Positions 1-6,286 of a DNA stretch of 9,506 bases are shown here, in pieces. Below the pieces are notes generated by a model, which was not told where the DNA came from, did not search any database, and saw only the letters and a list, made by a program, of their open reading frames with translations. Every line of letters begins with the position of its first letter. Within the stretch, counting starts at the first letter, position 1. The DNA is from Treponema sp. UBA1798. Lineage in GTDB: Bacteria > Spirochaetota > Spirochaetia > Treponematales > Treponemataceae. A program made the position numbers and the translations under genes. The stretch lies in NCBI GenBank assembly GCA_002319875.1, contig DCFS01000178.1:3955-13460 (forward strand). The letters are read 5' to 3'.

Positions 1-449
1 AACGCAAAAAACGTAATTACAAAATATTTCTGGCTCGCATCCATAACGGCCGGGTCAATATTTCCGAAAATAAGCGAGAGCAGACTATGACGGAATATAA
101 GTCCGGCAATCATGAGCACCAGTGAAAAAAATGTTACGGTGTATAAAAGCTGCTTTGCTGTACGGGATGCTTCACCGGGACTCTGACGGCCGATATACTG
201 GGCCGCAACGACGGCACCTCCCGTTCCGAGGGCTGCAAATATCTGCGTCAGAAGCACGTTGATACTGTCGACAAGAGAGACACCTGATACAGCCGCTTCT
301 CCGAGAGATGCAACCATAACAATATCCGCAATACCAAGTGTTATATTCAGTAACTGTTCAATAACAAGCGGCCAGATAAGCCGGTTCAGATCTTTGTTTG
401 AAAAAAGTAATTCCTGACCGGAAGAGAGTACAATATCCTTTTTTTTCAT
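1..449 (-). CDS. MATE family efflux transporter, N-terminal part (runs off window)
   Basis: Cytoplasmic-membrane exporter of the MATE family, which extrudes drugs or metabolites using a cation gradient. Only the first 149 codons are present; the frame stays open to the window edge, and full-length members are about 450 residues. The protein starts MKKKDIVLSS, has a short cytoplasmic lead, then a typical MATE first helix region (RLIWPLVIEQLLNITLGIAD) and further hydrophobic segments containing AAQYIGR. The start lies only four bases beyond the stop of the ABC ATPase, so it is probably the last or a late gene of the amino-acid transporter operon. I see no good Shine-Dalgarno sequence before it, which suggests translational coupling to the ATPase gene. 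Substrate cannot be told from the sequence. Confidence 0.9.
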   Translation of the reverse strand, partial: MKKKDIVLSSGQELLFSNKDLNRLIWPLVIEQLLNITLGIADIVMVASLGEAAVSGVSLVDSINVLLTQIFAALGTGGAVVAAQYIGRQSPGEASRTAKQLLYTVTFFSLVLMIAGLIFRHSLLSLIFGNIDPAVMDASQKYFVITFFA

Positions 450-453
450 AAAA

Positions 454-1218
454 CTATTGGCTGATAACTGATTTCAGAAACTGTTGAAGTCTTTCGCTTT
501 CCGGATGCTGGAAAATAGTCTGCGGTGAACCGGCTTCCTCAATTTTTCCGTCAGCCATAAAGACAACCTTATCAGCCACTTCACGGGCAAATCCCATTTC
601 ATGAGTAACAACTATCATCGTCATACCATCCTCAGCAAGTTGCCGCATTACGGCAAGCACTTCTCCTACAAGTTCCGGATCAAGTGCGGATGTCGGCTCA
701 TCAAACAGCATGATTTTTGGTTCCATGGCAAGAGCACGCGCAATTGCGACACGCTGCTGCTGCCCGCCGGAAAGGTTATTGGGATATTCATTTATTTTTT
801 CCGCCAGACCTACACGGTTCAACAGATCGATTGCCTTATCATATGCCTGTTCTTCACTTATCTTACGGACATGAACGGGGGCAAGCATGACATTCTCCAG
901 GACTGTTTTATGGGGAAACAGATTGAAGCGCTGGAAAACCATCCCGACTTCAAGCAGCGCTTTTGTCCGTTCTTTCGACGGCAGCTTAAATTTCCGCTCA
1001 CCGTGATCATAATCATCCAGCAGTTTATCTTCTATATATATCTGGCCATTATTGATATGCTCCAGATGATTCAGGGTCCTCAGATATGTTGATTTTCCTG
1101 CGCCGGATGGTCCGATAATGCAAACAACTTCCTTCGGTTCTACGGTAAGCGAAACATGTTTAAGAACTTCAAAATCACCGAAACTTTTACAGATATCCAC
1201 CGTTTTTATCATTGACAT
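454..1218 (-). CDS. Polar amino-acid ABC transporter ATP-binding protein (HisP/GlnQ type)
   Basis: Cytoplasmic ATPase that powers uptake of an amino acid through the neighbouring permease. With the start used here (254 residues) the motifs are: Walker A GPSGAGKST at 36-44, Q-loop glutamine at 96 in VFQRFNLFPH, signature LSGGQ at 149-153, Walker B IMLFDEP from 169, D-loop SALD, and switch histidine 206 in VVTHEMGFA. The FQRFNLFPH and LSGGQQQRVAIARAL strings are typical of the polar amino-acid subfamily. All catalytic residues are present. An upstream ATG at 1236 would add six residues and overlap the permease stop by 8 bp. I chose 1218 because a GAGG sits eight bases before it, whereas the upstream ATG has no clear ribosome site. 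The exact amino acid is unknown. Confidence 0.95.
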   Translation of the reverse strand: MSMIKTVDICKSFGDFEVLKHVSLTVEPKEVVCIIGPSGAGKSTYLRTLNHLEHINNGQIYIEDKLLDDYDHGERKFKLPSKERTKALLEVGMVFQRFNLFPHKTVLENVMLAPVHVRKISEEQAYDKAIDLLNRVGLAEKINEYPNNLSGGQQQRVAIARALAMEPKIMLFDEPTSALDPELVGEVLAVMRQLAEDGMTMIVVTHEMGFAREVADKVVFMADGKIEEAGSPQTIFQHPESERLQQFLKSVISQ

Positions 1219-1228
1219 AACTGCTGCC

Positions 1229-1888
1229 TCACTCATATACCGAATATTTCTTTTCCAGTTTATTGAAAACCAGAGTAAACACAGCGGTTATTATCAGATA
1301 CAGAATCATTGCCGGAATATATACCATCGCAGATGCCGTTGAAGAAGAAATACTGCGCGTTACCTTCGTAATATCAGCAAGCGCTATAATGGAAACAAGC
1401 GATGCATCCTTTAATACCATAATAAACTCATTACCGACAGGAGGAATAAGACGCCGGATTGACTGCGGAACAATAACGAGCTTCATTGTCTGAGCATAGT
1501 TCATACCGAGCGCGTGTGCGGCTTCAAACTGCCCTTTGTCTATGGACTGAATGGCAGCACGGATAATTTCAGCTGTGTACGCGGCCGAATTGAGTCCAAA
1601 TGCAATAAAAGCAGCCAGAAAACGGCTGTTGATGGTAAGCATGATATTCAGCTGCGGCAGACCGTAATATACAAAATAAAGCTGCATAAGAAGCGGTGTC
1701 CCGCGAAAAAAGAAAATATATGAGCTGCATATCTTATTGAGAATTTTTTTCCGCGACATCTTTCCCAATGCCAGAAAAAGGGCAAGCACAAGACCGGCAC
1801 ATACTGACACAATTGTCAGCGAAATAGTAATTTTTGCACCGTCCAGCAGGCTGGGAATCCAGCCTGTCATTTCTTTCAACAACTTCAT
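1229..1888 (-). CDS. Polar amino-acid ABC transporter permease
   Basis: Membrane subunit of an amino-acid ABC importer, 219 residues, the usual length for HisMQ/GlnP-type permeases. Visible features: a first membrane helix around 18-41, the conserved FRGTPLLMQL block at 61-70, and the cytoplasmic EAA loop beginning EAAHALG at 122, followed by VPQSIRRLIPPVGNEFI, which docks on the ATPase. Further hydrophobic helices lie near 88-105 and 185-207. One permease gene with one ATPase gene suggests a homodimeric channel. AGGA lies seven bases before the ATG. The 3' end abuts the ATPase gene, so both are surely cotranscribed. A 63-base gap with a hairpin separates it from the binding-protein gene upstream. 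Confidence 0.95.
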   Translation of the reverse strand: MKLLKEMTGWIPSLLDGAKITISLTIVSVCAGLVLALFLALGKMSRKKILNKICSSYIFFFRGTPLLMQLYFVYYGLPQLNIMLTINSRFLAAFIAFGLNSAAYTAEIIRAAIQSIDKGQFEAAHALGMNYAQTMKLVIVPQSIRRLIPPVGNEFIMVLKDASLVSIIALADITKVTRSISSSTASAMVYIPAMILYLIITAVFTLVFNKLEKKYSVYE

Positions 1889-1913
1889 TTTTCAATCCTG
1901 ATAAAACGCAAAT

Positions 1914-1937
1914 AGCCGGCACCAATACGTACCGGCT
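1914..1937 (-). promoter_or_regulatory. Intergenic hairpin between binding-protein and permease genes
   Basis: On the transcribed strand AGCCGGTAC pairs with GTGCCGGCT around a six-base loop GTATTG, giving a 9-bp stem with one G-T wobble. It starts 15 bases after the binding-protein stop codon. The downstream stretch (TATTTGCGTTTT) is only moderately T-rich, so it is a weak terminator at best. A 3' stabilising structure that keeps binding-protein mRNA in excess over permease mRNA is equally plausible. Confidence 0.55.
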
Positions 1938-1951
1938 TTACTCAGACTATA

Positions 1952-2773
1952 CTATTTTTTAAGAGAAGAAACCATATCCCTCTTGAAATTGTTCATGGAA
2001 ATCTGCTTCATGGTACCGTCTGCAAAAAGTTCGGCAAGCGCCTTGTTAACCTTTTGCTGTAACGCGGTATTGCCTTTTTTTATACAAATACCGAAGAATT
2101 CATTCGGTGTACCCTGCCATGCCATAACAAACGGGCTGTCCGGTTTGTTTACGTAATCAACGGAAACGAGAGAATCTGCAACGACAGCATCACACCGCCC
2201 GACTTTCAGGTCATCAAAACAGTTCATAACTTTGTCATACTCTTCCGCCTGAAATTTAAGCCCCTTTTCTGCAAGTTTGGTCATATAAATATCAGATGTA
2301 GTTTCCGCCTGATATCCGACCCTTAAACCGGTAAGCTCGTCGGGGGATTTTGCCGTCACCTTTGAATCCTTTGTAAGAACCATTGACTGTCCGTTCCCAA
2401 TATAAGGATCTGAAAAATCATATTTTACTTTCCGTTCATCCGTAATTGTCACGGCAGACATAATACAGTCATACTTATTGGTATCAAGACCTGCAAAAAT
2501 ACCATCCCAGGCAGTATCAACAAATTCAGCTTTCAGACCAAGTTTTGCAGCTACGGCTTTCCCCATTTCCGCATCGAAACCGAGCAGAGTCTTTCCGTCT
2601 TCAGCATAATATTCAAACGGCGGATAACCGATTTCCATGCCGATTTTCAAAACGCCGCTCTCCTGAGTCATGGAACTCTTTTCACTTTTGTCTTGCGTTC
2701 CGCCCGCAAAAACCGGAACAGCCATAAGCGCTGCAACCAGAATTGCAGTATAATTTCTCACTGCCTTTTTCAT
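1952..2773 (-). CDS. Amino-acid ABC transporter substrate-binding protein, soluble form
   Basis: Periplasmic binding protein of the SBP_bac_3 family, 273 residues, delivering a polar amino acid to the adjacent permease. The start at 2773 is chosen because GGAGGAG lies four bases before it; the frame extends 15 bases further without a better site. Residues 1-23 form a Sec signal peptide (MKKAVRNYTAILVAALMAVPVFA, followed by GG) with no lipobox cysteine, so the mature protein should be free in the periplasm. Family landmarks are YPPFEYY at 50-56, GFDAEMG at 65-71, the SAVTITDER segment at 106-114 whose arginine normally binds the ligand carboxylate, and RVGYQAETTSD at 151-161. It is a paralogue of the next gene upstream: 155 of 232 aligned mature residues are identical by hand count, without gaps. 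It has its own promoter and hairpin leader. Confidence 0.95.
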   Translation of the reverse strand: MKKAVRNYTAILVAALMAVPVFAGGTQDKSEKSSMTQESGVLKIGMEIGYPPFEYYAEDGKTLLGFDAEMGKAVAAKLGLKAEFVDTAWDGIFAGLDTNKYDCIMSAVTITDERKVKYDFSDPYIGNGQSMVLTKDSKVTAKSPDELTGLRVGYQAETTSDIYMTKLAEKGLKFQAEEYDKVMNCFDDLKVGRCDAVVADSLVSVDYVNKPDSPFVMAWQGTPNEFFGICIKKGNTALQQKVNKALAELFADGTMKQISMNNFKRDMVSSLKK

Positions 2774-2799
2774 AAAACTCCTCCACAAAATAGAAAAAT

Positions 2800-2839
2800 A
2801 AAGGGACTTCGGCTGTTTAATAGCACCGTTGTCCCCTTT
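2800..2839 (-). promoter_or_regulatory. Leader hairpin of the soluble binding-protein mRNA, attenuator-like
   Basis: On the transcribed strand AAAGGGGAC pairs with GTCCCTTT (one bulged G). A smaller inner helix forms from CGG and CCG plus CT and AG. The tail ATTTTTCTATTTT is T-rich, so the element looks like an intrinsic terminator placed inside the 5' leader. It would begin about four bases from the predicted transcription start and end about 26 bases before the start codon. Constitutive termination, conditional attenuation and simple 5' stabilisation are all possible. Confidence 0.5.
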
Positions 2840-2850
2840 CTTATGGAAAA

Positions 2851-2879
2851 AGTATATGCACTCCGTATCACTATGTCAA
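2851..2879 (-). promoter_or_regulatory. Sigma70-type promoter for the binding protein-permease-ATPase-MATE operon
   Basis: A perfect -35 box TTGACA (2879-2874) is separated by exactly 17 bases from -10 box TATACT (2856-2851). The predicted start of transcription is near 2843-2844, giving a leader of about 70 bases. The -35 box begins two bases after the end of the 48-bp palindrome. Confidence 0.8.
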
Positions 2880-2880
2880 T

Positions 2881-2928
2881 AAAACATGTTGTAATTTTGC
2901 ATAAATATGCAATATTACAGCATGTTTT
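2881..2928. repeat. 48-bp near-perfect palindrome with ARG-box-like centre
   Basis: The arms are 23 bases each around a two-base centre. AAAACATG (2881-2888) pairs with CATGTTTT (2921-2928), TGTAAT (2890-2895) with ATTACA (2914-2919), and TTGCATA (2897-2903) with TATGCAA (2906-2912); only two positions per arm pair break the symmetry (2889/2920 and 2896/2913). It lies between the stop of the first binding-protein gene and the -35 box of the second. The inner 14 bases (2898-2911) fit the ArgR/AhrC pattern TGnAT-wwww-ATnCA. It could be an operator, a terminator for the upstream gene, or both. Confidence 0.75.
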
Positions 2929-2938
2929 CTATATCCTT

Positions 2939-3742
2939 TTACTTACGCAAAGAAGATACGATATCTTCACCGAAATTCTTTTCAGAAAGTTTTTTCACCG
3001 TACCATCCGCGAATAAATCGTCAAGAGCCTTATCAACAGCCTGTGCAAGTTTTGTATTACCCTTTTTCAGACATATCCCAAAGAATTCCTGGGCAGGTCC
3101 CTGCCATACAACCTGGTATGGGCTGTCAGGTTTATTCACATAATCTACGGCAACAAGTGCATCAGATACGACTGCATCACAGCGCTCATTTTTAAGATCG
3201 GCAAAGGCATTCATTTCATCATCATATTCCTCGGCATCGAATTTAAGTCCGCCGTCTGCAAGCTTTGTCATAAACACGTCAGAGGTTGACTCTGTCAGAT
3301 ACCCTACACGGAGTCCTGCAAGTTCTTCCGGTTTTGTTACGGAAACGCTGGTTCCTTTTTTTATGATGATCGACTGCCCGTTTCCGATATACGGCTTGCT
3401 GAATTCATAATGTGCGGTACGTTCGTCGGTAATCGTTACAGCCGAAATAATACAGTCATATTTATCCGTATCAAGACCTGCAAAAATTCCTTCCCATGCC
3501 ACGTCGATAATATCAGCCTTCAATCCAAGCTTTTCTGCTACCGCCCTGCCAAGATCCATATCAAAACCAAGCGGTGTTTTGCCGTCTTTATCATAGTACT
3601 CAAACGGCGGATAAGCAATATTGACACCGATCTGCAACTCTCCTTCTTTCAGAGTCATCCCTTTTGTTCCTGATTTTCCGCTACAGGAAGCAAATAATGC
3701 TGCCAGTAATATCATTGCCACAATTATTCCAGTTTTTTTCAT
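2939..3742 (-). CDS. Amino-acid ABC transporter substrate-binding lipoprotein
   Basis: SBP_bac_3 family binding protein of 267 residues, predicted to be lipid-anchored. The start at 3742 is set by GGAGG four bases upstream; a longer open frame to 3847 would cover the promoter and is not used. The signal peptide ends in lipobox LFASC with cysteine 20. Landmarks match the paralogue downstream: YPPFEYY at 44-50, GFDMDLG at 59-65, SAVTITDER at 100-108 and YLTESTSD at 148-155. The ligand-pocket strings are almost the same in both proteins, so related or identical amino acids are likely bound. Neither a permease nor an ATPase lies between the two genes, so it probably shares the downstream permease. 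It has its own promoter, and the 48-bp palindrome follows ten bases after the stop codon. Confidence 0.95.
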   Translation of the reverse strand: MKKTGIIVAMILLAALFASCSGKSGTKGMTLKEGELQIGVNIAYPPFEYYDKDGKTPLGFDMDLGRAVAEKLGLKADIIDVAWEGIFAGLDTDKYDCIISAVTITDERTAHYEFSKPYIGNGQSIIIKKGTSVSVTKPEELAGLRVGYLTESTSDVFMTKLADGGLKFDAEEYDDEMNAFADLKNERCDAVVSDALVAVDYVNKPDSPYQVVWQGPAQEFFGICLKKGNTKLAQAVDKALDDLFADGTVKKLSEKNFGEDIVSSLRK

Positions 3743-3753
3743 AAATCCTCCAG

Positions 3754-3786
3754 ACAGACAAGCCGCAAGAACGGCGGCATGTCTGT
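3754..3786 (-). promoter_or_regulatory. 5'-terminal stem-loop of the lipoprotein SBP mRNA
   Basis: On the transcribed strand ACAGACA pairs with TGTCTGT (7 bp). After one T-T mismatch, GCCGC pairs with GCGGC (5 bp) around a seven-base loop. The first base of the stem coincides with the predicted transcription start (about 3785), and the 3' arm ends five bases before the GGAGG ribosome site. Such a 5' hairpin could protect the mRNA or modulate ribosome access. Confidence 0.6.
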
Positions 3787-3791
3787 AACCG

Positions 3792-3820
3792 AGTATAACA
3801 AGTAGGCAGACTCCGGTCAA
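3792..3820 (-). promoter_or_regulatory. Sigma70-type promoter for the binding lipoprotein gene
   Basis: A -35 box TTGACC (3820-3815) and a -10 box TATACT (3797-3792) are separated by 17 bases. The -10 hexamer and spacing match those of the second binding-protein promoter. The -35 box lies 20 bases from the -35 box of the divergent plus-strand promoter, so the two may share regulation. Confidence 0.7.
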
Positions 3821-3840
3821 CGCAAGCAGAAAAACAAAAC

Positions 3841-3869
3841 TTGACAAAGATAAAAGCCGGACAAATAAT
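3841..3869 (+). promoter_or_regulatory. Candidate promoter of the sensor-TRAP gene cluster
   Basis: TTGACA (3841-3846) is followed by a 17-base spacer and AATAAT (3864-3869). The expected transcription start, about seven bases downstream, falls on or next to the A of the ATG at 3876, implying a leaderless or nearly leaderless mRNA. The -10 box lies inside the left arm of an inverted repeat. Confidence 0.55.
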
Positions 3870-3891
3870 CATTTCATGCGTTATTTGTCCG
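3858..3891. repeat. 11-bp inverted repeat spanning the -10 box and start codon
   Basis: CGGACAAATAA (3858-3868) is perfectly mirrored by TTATTTGTCCG (3881-3891) with a 12-base spacer that contains the ATG at 3876. Arm centres are 23 bases apart, about two helical turns, which suits a dimeric DNA-binding protein. If transcription started upstream, the RNA hairpin would instead present the start codon in its loop. Confidence 0.65.
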
Positions 3892-4808
3892 TGCTGACAT
3901 ATAGTATTATACTCATTCTGATAGCAGGCTGCCAGCGGAACCGGAATCCGGATGGAAACATTGTTGAAAGACAGCACAAATCCCGCTCCTACAAAGGCAA
4001 TGTCGTATTCCGTATGGCTGATCCTGCACCCGAAAACCACCCGTCCGCCAGAGCAAGCAGTTATTTTGCATCGCTTGTCACAACGCGTACATCAGGCAAA
4101 ATCAGAATCCGGGTATATTACAACGGCAGGCTGGGAACTACAAAGGAAGTCTTTGAACAGCTGAAATTCGGTGGTATCGCGCTGGGCAGAGTCAGTTTTG
4201 CAGAACTTACAGATGCAGTCCCCTCTCTCGAATACTATGCACGCCAGGTAATCCGCGGTCCCTATAACTGCAGGAACTGGATTGAAAAAAACGGCGAAAA
4301 GATCATGACTGACTGTCAGACAGAAAAAATATATCCGCTTGCAGTATTTAATGCAGAAACGCGATGCTTTTATAGTATTTCTCCCCGGTTCCAGCTTAAG
4401 TCTCCCCGGGATATCGAAAATGTACGTATCGGTACAATATCATGCAAACTGCTGCAGGACGTTCTGAAACAGTACGGAGCTGTTCCTGTAGACATTGTAT
4501 CTGAAGACACCTATCAGTCTATGCGCAACGGTTATATGAATGTCAGAGAGTCCGAACTTTCCGACTTCATTTTAAGCAATGATTACCGGTTTATAAACTA
4601 CGTAACACTGAGCACCTACATCTCAAGTCCCGGCATGATAATCATGAGCAGCGAAGCCTCCAATGACATTTCCATAGAACAAAGAAAGATCATTACAGAC
4701 TGTGCCCGGCAGGCTGCCGAATATCAGCATACCGTCTTGCAGAATTTCTATGATGCAAACATTCCTCTGATGCGGAAAACAAAAACAGTCCTACAGGGTG
4801 CATTATGA
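3876..4808 (+). CDS. Divergent TRAP DctP-family lipoprotein, probable ligand sensor for the adjacent kinase
   Basis: A 310-residue exported lipoprotein: the signal peptide ends in LIAGC with cysteine 19, followed by a polar linker to about 42. Residues 43-305 resemble DctP-type TRAP binding proteins: FRMADPAPENHPSARASSYFA, GKIRIRVYYNGRLGTTKEVFEQLKFG, and SPRDIENVRIGT. It differs from a transport protein. The usual KMR arginine is glycine 186, and the GVADGQENP block of the transport paralogue in this window is replaced by GYMNVRESE (219-227). It overlaps the kinase gene by ATGA, so the two are translationally coupled. I infer a sensing role, as for Bacillus DctB with DctS-DctR. No Shine-Dalgarno precedes the ATG; GTG at 3891 would still keep a lipobox. 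A degenerate uptake protein is the alternative. Confidence 0.85.
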   Translation: MRYLSVLTYSIILILIAGCQRNRNPDGNIVERQHKSRSYKGNVVFRMADPAPENHPSARASSYFASLVTTRTSGKIRIRVYYNGRLGTTKEVFEQLKFGGIALGRVSFAELTDAVPSLEYYARQVIRGPYNCRNWIEKNGEKIMTDCQTEKIYPLAVFNAETRCFYSISPRFQLKSPRDIENVRIGTISCKLLQDVLKQYGAVPVDIVSEDTYQSMRNGYMNVRESELSDFILSNDYRFINYVTLSTYISSPGMIIMSSEASNDISIEQRKIITDCARQAAEYQHTVLQNFYDANIPLMRKTKTVLQGAL

Positions 4809-6286
4809 AGTTCCTCAGAAGATTTTTCTTTTCCATCGGCAGACAGATAATTACTATTCTTGCCGTAATTCTTGTTCTCTTCATCTTTTTTGTCTTGATC
4901 AATCAGAATATTCTCGGATCTTGTTCCCGTACATACAACAGGCAGATCATGTTGTTCGAATCAGTTCAGGATTTAAAAAACCTGTTCGGCCATAACAGCA
5001 GCACCATCAACGAATATCTGAAAACAGGTGACCGCGCAAAACTGGCCGAATACAATCACACGGCGCAGAGTGCTGCACTTCTTATATCCTCTCTGTATAC
5101 AAAAGTAAGCAGTGACGATGTTACCTATCTGCTGCATAGTATTGATACTGCCTATAAAATTTATTTCAGCGAATGCTGCAGTGCGTCCTTCCTGTTCAAC
5201 TCAGGCAATTATGATTATTACGGCAGAATGTACTATGCAGAAAGCATACAGACATATCTGCGGAAGTACTGCGATGAGCTGCTCGGTCTGCTGCTTGACC
5301 AGAGCGTAGAAACAAACCTGAAAATAAAACAGCAGCAGATATATCTCAAAATATACAACTGGATATTCATGCTGATTCTCATAACCTCGTTCTTTGTATT
5401 TCTCCTCTATGTCTCCCGGAAACTTACCCATCCGCTGAGTCAGCTGGTGTCTTTTTCCAGGTCTGTCGCAGAAGGTGACTTTACAAAAACGATTCCCGTA
5501 TATGACACCACTAATTCGGTCGGCGTTCTTATCAGTGCATTCAACAAAATGGTTGCAGACCTTAAGCGGATGATGGAATCCATGCAGGAAAAAGTAAAGA
5601 CGGAACAAAAACTCCTGCGGGAACAACGAAAAAATCTTGAATATAAGGAACTGCTGAACCGTGCAACATTTCTTGCCCTTCAGACACAGACTAACCCGCA
5701 CTTTCTGTTCAACACCCTCAATTCCATCAGCAGAACGATAACACTGGGAAAAACGGAGCAGTCAATTGAAATGCTTGATTCTCTTGCAAAGCTGCTCAGA
5801 TACAGTCTTTCTGACGCAACTGTACCGGTACCGCTGAAGTCAGAACTTGAAATAACCGGTGAATATCTGCATATCCAGAAACTCAGATTCGGCAGCAGGA
5901 TAACATATAAAACCCGGATAGAACAGGGTCTTGAATCAAAGATAAAACTGCCGCGTTTTACACTCCAGCCGCTGGTAGAAAACGCGATAATCCATGGTAT
6001 AGAATCCTCTGAAAGCGGCGGGAAAGTCATTATTACCGCAAAACAGCGCGGCCAGTATGGTATTATCCGTATCTTCGATAACGGTATGGGTATTCCTCCC
6101 AAAACATTACAGCAACTGCAAAACAAAAGTTATACTACAAGACACGAACGGATCGGCGTACTGAATACCCGAAGGCGGCTTGAGCTGCAGGAAAAATCCG
6201 TAAAAAAAACCTTCACCGTACTCAGCAGGGAAGGTAAATGGACAATGATTATTATCCGGCTCAAATTAAGGAGAAAAGATGTATAA
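4805..6286 (+). CDS. LytS/YesM-type sensor histidine kinase with HAMP domain
   Basis: Membrane kinase of 493 residues. One helix lies at about 14-37, then an extracytoplasmic domain of about 145 residues with no recognised fold, a second helix at about 184-203, a HAMP linker at about 204-256, and a coiled-coil segment rich in K/E/Q to about 285. The His_kinase (PF06580-type) region reads LALQTQTNPHFLFNTLNSI with phospho-acceptor histidine 299. The HATPase part shows QPLVENAIIHGI (asparagine 393) and DNGMGIP at 425-431; the second glycine box is RIGVLNT. The extracytoplasmic domain probably contacts the lipoprotein encoded just upstream. The partner regulator gene overlaps its stop by 8 bp. 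A weak AGGG precedes the start, consistent with coupling to the upstream gene. Confidence 0.95.
   Translation: MKFLRRFFFSIGRQIITILAVILVLFIFFVLINQNILGSCSRTYNRQIMLFESVQDLKNLFGHNSSTINEYLKTGDRAKLAEYNHTAQSAALLISSLYTKVSSDDVTYLLHSIDTAYKIYFSECCSASFLFNSGNYDYYGRMYYAESIQTYLRKYCDELLGLLLDQSVETNLKIKQQQIYLKIYNWIFMLILITSFFVFLLYVSRKLTHPLSQLVSFSRSVAEGDFTKTIPVYDTTNSVGVLISAFNKMVADLKRMMESMQEKVKTEQKLLREQRKNLEYKELLNRATFLALQTQTNPHFLFNTLNSISRTITLGKTEQSIEMLDSLAKLLRYSLSDATVPVPLKSELEITGEYLHIQKLRFGSRITYKTRIEQGLESKIKLPRFTLQPLVENAIIHGIESSESGGKVIITAKQRGQYGIIRIFDNGMGIPPKTLQQLQNKSYTTRHERIGVLNTRRRLELQEKSVKKTFTVLSREGKWTMIIIRLKLRRKDV

Noticed and set aside
601..1092. Plus-strand open frame of 163 codons opposite the ABC ATPase gene
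   Set aside because: It lies antisense to a gene with every catalytic motif, and its product is low-complexity without recognisable features. It is a reading-frame shadow.
3743..3847. Longer N-terminus for the binding lipoprotein, starting at 3847
   Set aside because: It would translate through the -35, -10 and leader hairpin and bury a good lipoprotein signal peptide. The ATG at 3742 has GGAGG at proper distance.
3900..3915. AT-rich TATTATACT string at the start of the sensor gene as another promoter
   Set aside because: No -35 box sits at 16-18 bases upstream; TTGTCC is only 14 bases away. A start there would cut off the signal peptide.
5201..5701. Minus-strand open frame of 166 codons inside the kinase gene
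   Set aside because: It is antisense to the second helix, HAMP and linker region of a clear kinase, has no ribosome site I can support and no recognisable domain.
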